NCBI GenBank assembly: GCA_029224965.1
Contig: JAQXVO010000003.1
Coordinates: forward strand, 1-47,894
Reading direction: 5' to 3'
DNA: 47,894 bases
Source: Lachnospiraceae bacterium
GTDB lineage: Bacteria; Bacillota; Clostridia; Lachnospirales; Lachnospiraceae
Below are positions 45,224 to 47,894 of this stretch, piece by piece; the first letter of the stretch is position 1; every line of letters begins with the position of its first letter. Under the pieces are notes generated by a model. It made no database searches. It saw nothing but the letters and a program-made list of their open reading frames with translations, and had not been told where the DNA came from. A program made the position numbers and the translations under genes.

Positions 45224-46273
45224 CTATCCTATCGTCCATACTAATAACAACGGTGAAATCACAATCAGATATCCGATGACATAGAGAAGCAGATGCTTCT
45301 TCTCCCTGTGCACAGCGACGAACTCACGGATGATAGCGCTGGGCCAGTAATAGGAAGCTACATGGGCTCCGATGCCAACCGCATTCAGGCCGGCTTTTCT
45401 CGCATAGCGCATAGCCCGGTAGACATGATAATTACTGGTGACAAGGGCCGTATATTTTCGGCCGGGTCTGGATTCGATCAGGTCACGGCTGTTTCGGATA
45501 TTTTCCAGAGTCGTGGTCGACTTATCCTCCATCAGGATCTTGTCCTCCGGAATTCCCTTCTCGATCAGATACCGCCGCATGGCATCCGCTTCCGAGCAGA
45601 CTTCGTCACCGCCCTGGCCGCCGGATGGAATCAGATATGGCGGTGTCGGATCCCGGCGATAGATGGCAATAGCCTTGTCACAGCGCTCGGCGAGAAGCTT
45701 GGTCACAGTGCCGTCCTTACGCAGGCCCGCGCCATGGATGATGACGTAATCGAAATCCTTCTTGACCGGAATCAGCTGGAGGAAAAAACAGTAGAATGCA
45801 AAAATCAGGAAGGTGAAGGACAGATAAAAGGTCGTCACCATAAGGAGCATAAGAGCCGGCGAGGCCCCGGAAATGGCCTTCTCCAGACATCCCTGCCAGG
45901 CTATCGGCTGAATAAAGAGGACGCTTCCCCAGAGAAACATGGAGACTTCACCTGCCAAAAGCACTATTCCCAGAAGTAGGGAAAGCAGATTGGCAAGGCT
46001 CTTTCCTTCCCTCCTCGTCATGACCACTCCGTTAAAAATCAAGAGAAAGGGAAAGACCAGGAGAAAAAGAGACAGGACCGCAAAGAGGACCAGAACAATG
46101 GCTGTCGCGAACCTTCCGAAGAAGGACAGAATCAGGTCCACCAGTGAAATCGCCGCAAAAAGCAGGAAGATCACATTCCGATAGCGGCTGCGGTCTCTAT
46201 GCATAGATAAGGCGAAGATTCCGCAGAAGATCAGTGCAACAATAAATGTAAATAAGATGTTTTTCCAGTCCAT
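45224..46273 (-). CDS. YdcF-family (DUF218) membrane protein
   Basis: A 349-residue protein with about five hydrophobic helices in the first 170 residues and one at the C-terminus, and between them a DUF218 domain (about 175-330). Domain signs are YVIIHGAGLRKDGTVTKLLAERC, IPSGGQGGDEVCSEADAMRRYL, ILMEDKSTTTLENIRNS and ALVTSNYHVYRAMR. Relatives such as SanA and ElyC act in envelope integrity or undecaprenyl carrier metabolism; the reaction is unknown. GGAGAG precedes the ATG. It starts 43 bp ahead of the GH3 gene, so they may share a transcript. Confidence 0.88.
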   Translation of the reverse strand: MDWKNILFTFIVALIFCGIFALSMHRDRSRYRNVIFLLFAAISLVDLILSFFGRFATAIVLVLFAVLSLFLLVFPFLLIFNGVVMTRREGKSLANLLSLLLGIVLLAGEVSMFLWGSVLFIQPIAWQGCLEKAISGASPALMLLMVTTFYLSFTFLIFAFYCFFLQLIPVKKDFDYVIIHGAGLRKDGTVTKLLAERCDKAIAIYRRDPTPPYLIPSGGQGGDEVCSEADAMRRYLIEKGIPEDKILMEDKSTTTLENIRNSRDLIESRPGRKYTALVTSNYHVYRAMRYARKAGLNAVGIGAHVASYYWPSAIIREFVAVHREKKHLLLYVIGYLIVISPLLLVWTIG

Positions 46274-46419
46274 AAGGTTCTACTCTCCTGTTGTCGATCC
46301 GTTTCATCAGCTTCGCTGACTTCCAGCAAAATATAAACCGACCTGTCATTTGCTATTTATTATATACCCTGGATCTGGCAGGAGCGCATGGTTTCCAGCG
46401 CAGCCTGACCTTTCTCCGG

Positions 46420-46599
46420 CTATTGTTTTCCGCTCTTCCCTTCTCTGCTCTCCAGCTCCTCCAGATATGCCTCATGCTCCGTCTTCGACATACAGACAGG
46501 ACCAATAGGCGTATCGTAATACTGGCGGTCGTCCAGTTCCGGGGGAATCTGATTGGGAGAGTTCTCAGATGTCTTTATATTCTTATCGTTACAAGCCAT
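46420..46599 (-). CDS. Small hypothetical protein (59 aa)
   Basis: Open frame of 59 codons, MACNDKNIKTSENSPNQI... to ...SREGKSGKQ, with AGGAG 6 nt before the ATG, a well-placed ribosome site. The protein is acidic and hydrophilic, with an ELDDRQYYDTPIGPVC centre and a helical EHEAYLEELE part. I do not recognise a family. Its start overlaps the region where the broken TIGR04076 gene would have continued, so the AGGAG may be a chance feature of decayed sequence. It could equally be a real small gene. Confidence 0.45.
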   Translation of the reverse strand: MACNDKNIKTSENSPNQIPPELDDRQYYDTPIGPVCMSKTEHEAYLEELESREGKSGKQ

Positions 46600-46775
46600 G
46601 CTGCGCTCCTAATCAATAACCTTCCGTCATATCCATGTCAATCATCTCGCTTTTCAAATTCATCTCCGACCTTGAAGCATGGACATGGACCCGATTTCGG
46701 ATCTGCAAGATACTTTTCCTGAAGGTCCGGAAATACTTTTGTCTCTATCACTGTTATCCTGCATTGATGTTTCAT
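46580..46775 (-). pseudogene. Broken TIGR04076-family gene
   Basis: The frame opens MKHQCRITVIETKVFPDLQ behind GGAGG (6-nt spacing) and runs 45 codons to a stop at 46638. The start, the GPCPCFKVGDEF motif and the KRDD segment fit the small TIGR04076 family (about 90-120 residues, function unknown). After the stop, family-like pieces go on in shifted frames: a DMDMTEGY segment, then RSAAW, matching the SEAW element. The conserved C-terminal part (a C-C-x-D-G-x-RPVIF type ending) is not found. So it looks like a decayed gene with at least one frameshift. Family call is from memory of its N-terminal pattern. Confidence 0.6.
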
Positions 46776-46799
46776 GCTTAGCCTCCAATCGAATCCATT

Positions 46800-47228
46800 T
46801 TAGCAATAGCGGCGTAGTCTTCTCAGAATATCTTCCACTCTCTGAATAGCCTCTCTTACCTGCCTCTGCCCTTCTCGAATTTTCGACTGAACGAATATAT
46901 CAGCCACGAAACCATCAAAAAAGAAATCAGCGAACGTCAGGAATCCACCGACATCAATGTTCATATTCTCAATACCCTGGATATCTCCAAGTTCATCTCT
47001 GAAGTAGGCCAGATCACTTCTGGCATCATCAACGCATCTGCTTGCATTGTTGATCTTCATGTGCTTCATCAAGCCGGAAATCGTGTCACCGCCGAAAATA
47101 TCGACCAGTCCCCAGTTACCTGCACTTTTTAACTGTCGTTCTGCTTCGTGCAGACTGCTCAGGGCTTTTTCTCCGGCCCGGATTGCTTCATTGATTTCTT
47201 TGTCTCTGTCATAAACGTTATTCATCAT
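46800..47228 (-). CDS. Conserved-looking hypothetical protein
   Basis: A 142-residue protein, mostly helical: MNNVYDRDKEINEAIRAGEKALSSL at the start, a Gly-rich middle (SAGNWGLVDIFGGDTISGLMKHMKINNA), an Asp/Phe-rich segment (GGFLTFADFFFDGFVADIF) and a Arg/Glu-rich C-terminal helix ending in RRLRRYC. It resembles hypothetical proteins found next to short XRE regulators in Firmicutes; function unknown. GGAG lies 5 nt before the first of two adjacent ATGs. The start overlaps the XRE-type gene's ribosome-site region and lies 3 bp before its stop, so the pair is co-expressed. Confidence 0.75.
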   Translation of the reverse strand: MMNNVYDRDKEINEAIRAGEKALSSLHEAERQLKSAGNWGLVDIFGGDTISGLMKHMKINNASRCVDDARSDLAYFRDELGDIQGIENMNIDVGGFLTFADFFFDGFVADIFVQSKIREGQRQVREAIQRVEDILRRLRRYC

Positions 47229-47230
47229 GA

Positions 47231-47422
47231 TCACTCCTCTACTAAAGCTGATGCGGAAATGACTTCTTCTGGCTGAACCGGAGACTTCCCGCTCTCAAAT
47301 TTTTCAATCCGGCTGTCAGAGACATACTCCATTGCCTCACTTGCTTCTTCTCGGGTCATCCCAGCTTCTTCAAGACTTATCTGGTAAATACTTTTATTTT
47401 CTTTAATGGATTTCTTTCCCAC
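47231..47422 (-). CDS. Short XRE-type regulator, apparently truncated
   Basis: A 63-residue helix-turn-helix-like protein: NKSIYQISLEEAGMTREEASEAMEYVSDSRIEKFESGKSPVQPEEV. The pattern fits a family of XRE regulators that I recall as about 120-130 residues with a cysteine-rich second half; here the frame ends soon after PEEVISASALVEE, exactly on the ribosome-binding site of the next gene, so the C-terminal half seems lost by deletion. The start is GTG behind AAGGA (8 nt); a TTG two codons earlier is possible. Whether it still binds DNA is unclear. Confidence 0.6.
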   Translation of the reverse strand: MGKKSIKENKSIYQISLEEAGMTREEASEAMEYVSDSRIEKFESGKSPVQPEEVISASALVEE

Positions 47423-47497
47423 ACTCAATTTCCTTCACTATGCTGTAGATTCCGAACCATTCATCAGCTTATCGTCAAAAGCCATTCATTAATGCCT

Positions 47498-47894
47498 TTA
47501 TTCATTATTTTTTCTCCTGTGAAATAAATATGGGTTGATATTTTCGCAGGAAATCTTATTTTCGCCGTCAAATATTATTTTATTTCTATCTGCTTTTTCA
47601 GAAAAGCCAATTATTACAACGTGAACGTGAGCTTTTTCATTGGTTTTACTATCCCAAACAAAAGTCCTCCAACCGAAATTGATGTCAACATCAAACCTCT
47701 TATAAAGTGTTCCCCATAACGGCTCAACTTGTTCTCCTTGTGTTATGCTATTAGTCGAAACAAATGCACAATGAATATCTGTTCCCTGGATCAACTCACA
47801 TGCTTTAAAATACCACCCACCAACATAATCGATTGAGTTGGATAATTTGATTTTCCCGAATAAATCTACAACTTCTTGTTTTTGATGTGCTGAG
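47498..47894 (-). pseudogene. Fragment of a class I DNA methyltransferase (type IIG-like)
   Basis: The minus-strand frame is open to the window edge and reads ...SIDYVGGWYFKACELIQGTDIHCAFVSTNSITQGEQV..., then GWRTFVWDSKTNEKAHVHVVIIGFS and ENINPYL. These match the C-terminal part of the catalytic domain of large class I SAM-dependent DNA methyltransferases (YeeA/MmeI-like; restriction or phage-defence enzymes). In such proteins several hundred residues follow the NINPYL motif; here the frame stops eight residues after it (FHRRKNNE), so the gene is cut off. The upstream part, including the NPPY motif, lies outside the window. Confidence 0.7.

Overview
The window reads as a stretch of chromosome from a low-to-mid GC, Gram-positive anaerobe of the class Clostridia, most likely a Lachnospiraceae member; the genus cannot be fixed from the sequence alone. 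Supporting signs are the gene order tmcAL / ackA - DUF177 - rpmF - plsX - acpP - rnc - smc, the ispF - cysS - mrnC - rlmB - sigma factor block, strong AGGAGG ribosome binding sites, a ZTP riboswitch ahead of a split purine pathway (PurO-type cyclohydrolase plus stand-alone AICAR formyltransferase), a domain-inverted GH3 beta-glucosidase and a phosphoketolase. Almost every gene is on the minus strand; tmcAL is the only convincing plus-strand gene.

Layout from left to right. 1-5080: cell-envelope lipid and RNA genes (smc partial, rnc, acpP, plsX, rpmF, DUF177, ackA), with tmcAL divergent at 5332-6597. 6663-8870: AICAR formyltransferase and PurO behind a ZTP riboswitch/terminator, so the riboswitch ligand (ZMP/ZTP) is the substrate of the last gene of the transcript. 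8896-11958: ung and a two-component system. 12031-16161: trans-translation and RNA quality control (ssrA tmRNA, smpB, rnr, secG). 16311-21617: gdhA and purC-purF-purB. 21845-26620: a Sel1-repeat lipoprotein and the lower-glycolysis genes tpiA, pgk, gap. 26648-33466: tRNA thiolation (mnmA, cysteine desulfurase), a sigma factor, rlmB, mrnC, cysS and ispF. 33504-37429: UbiB-type kinase, phasin-like protein, undecaprenol/diacylglycerol kinase, LUD protein and an ECF transporter S subunit. 37799-40986: a VOC protein and phosphoketolase xfp. 41136-46273: a membrane glycosyltransferase, the permuted GH3 enzyme and a YdcF-family protein. 46420-47894: a decayed segment with a broken TIGR04076 gene, a shortened XRE-type regulator, a small conserved-looking protein and a truncated DNA methyltransferase.

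The most unusual signal is a 62-bp repeat family. Two copies lie just after the cysteine desulfurase gene (27818-27916), and about six more lie just before the sigma-factor gene (29738-30083). Each unit has a 37-nt palindromic part and a 25-nt linker; the outer arms differ between the two sites by paired changes that keep the hairpin. The sigma factor-desulfurase pair is thus bracketed by structured repeats, and the sigma factor would be transcribed behind six of these hairpins. Other points worth a look are a CxxCxxC tail on IspF, an in-frame coding-like tail after the VOC gene's stop, a long inverted repeat in the gdhA leader, clustered palindromes ahead of purC, and a phosphoketolase/acetate kinase pair with no phosphotransacetylase next to either.
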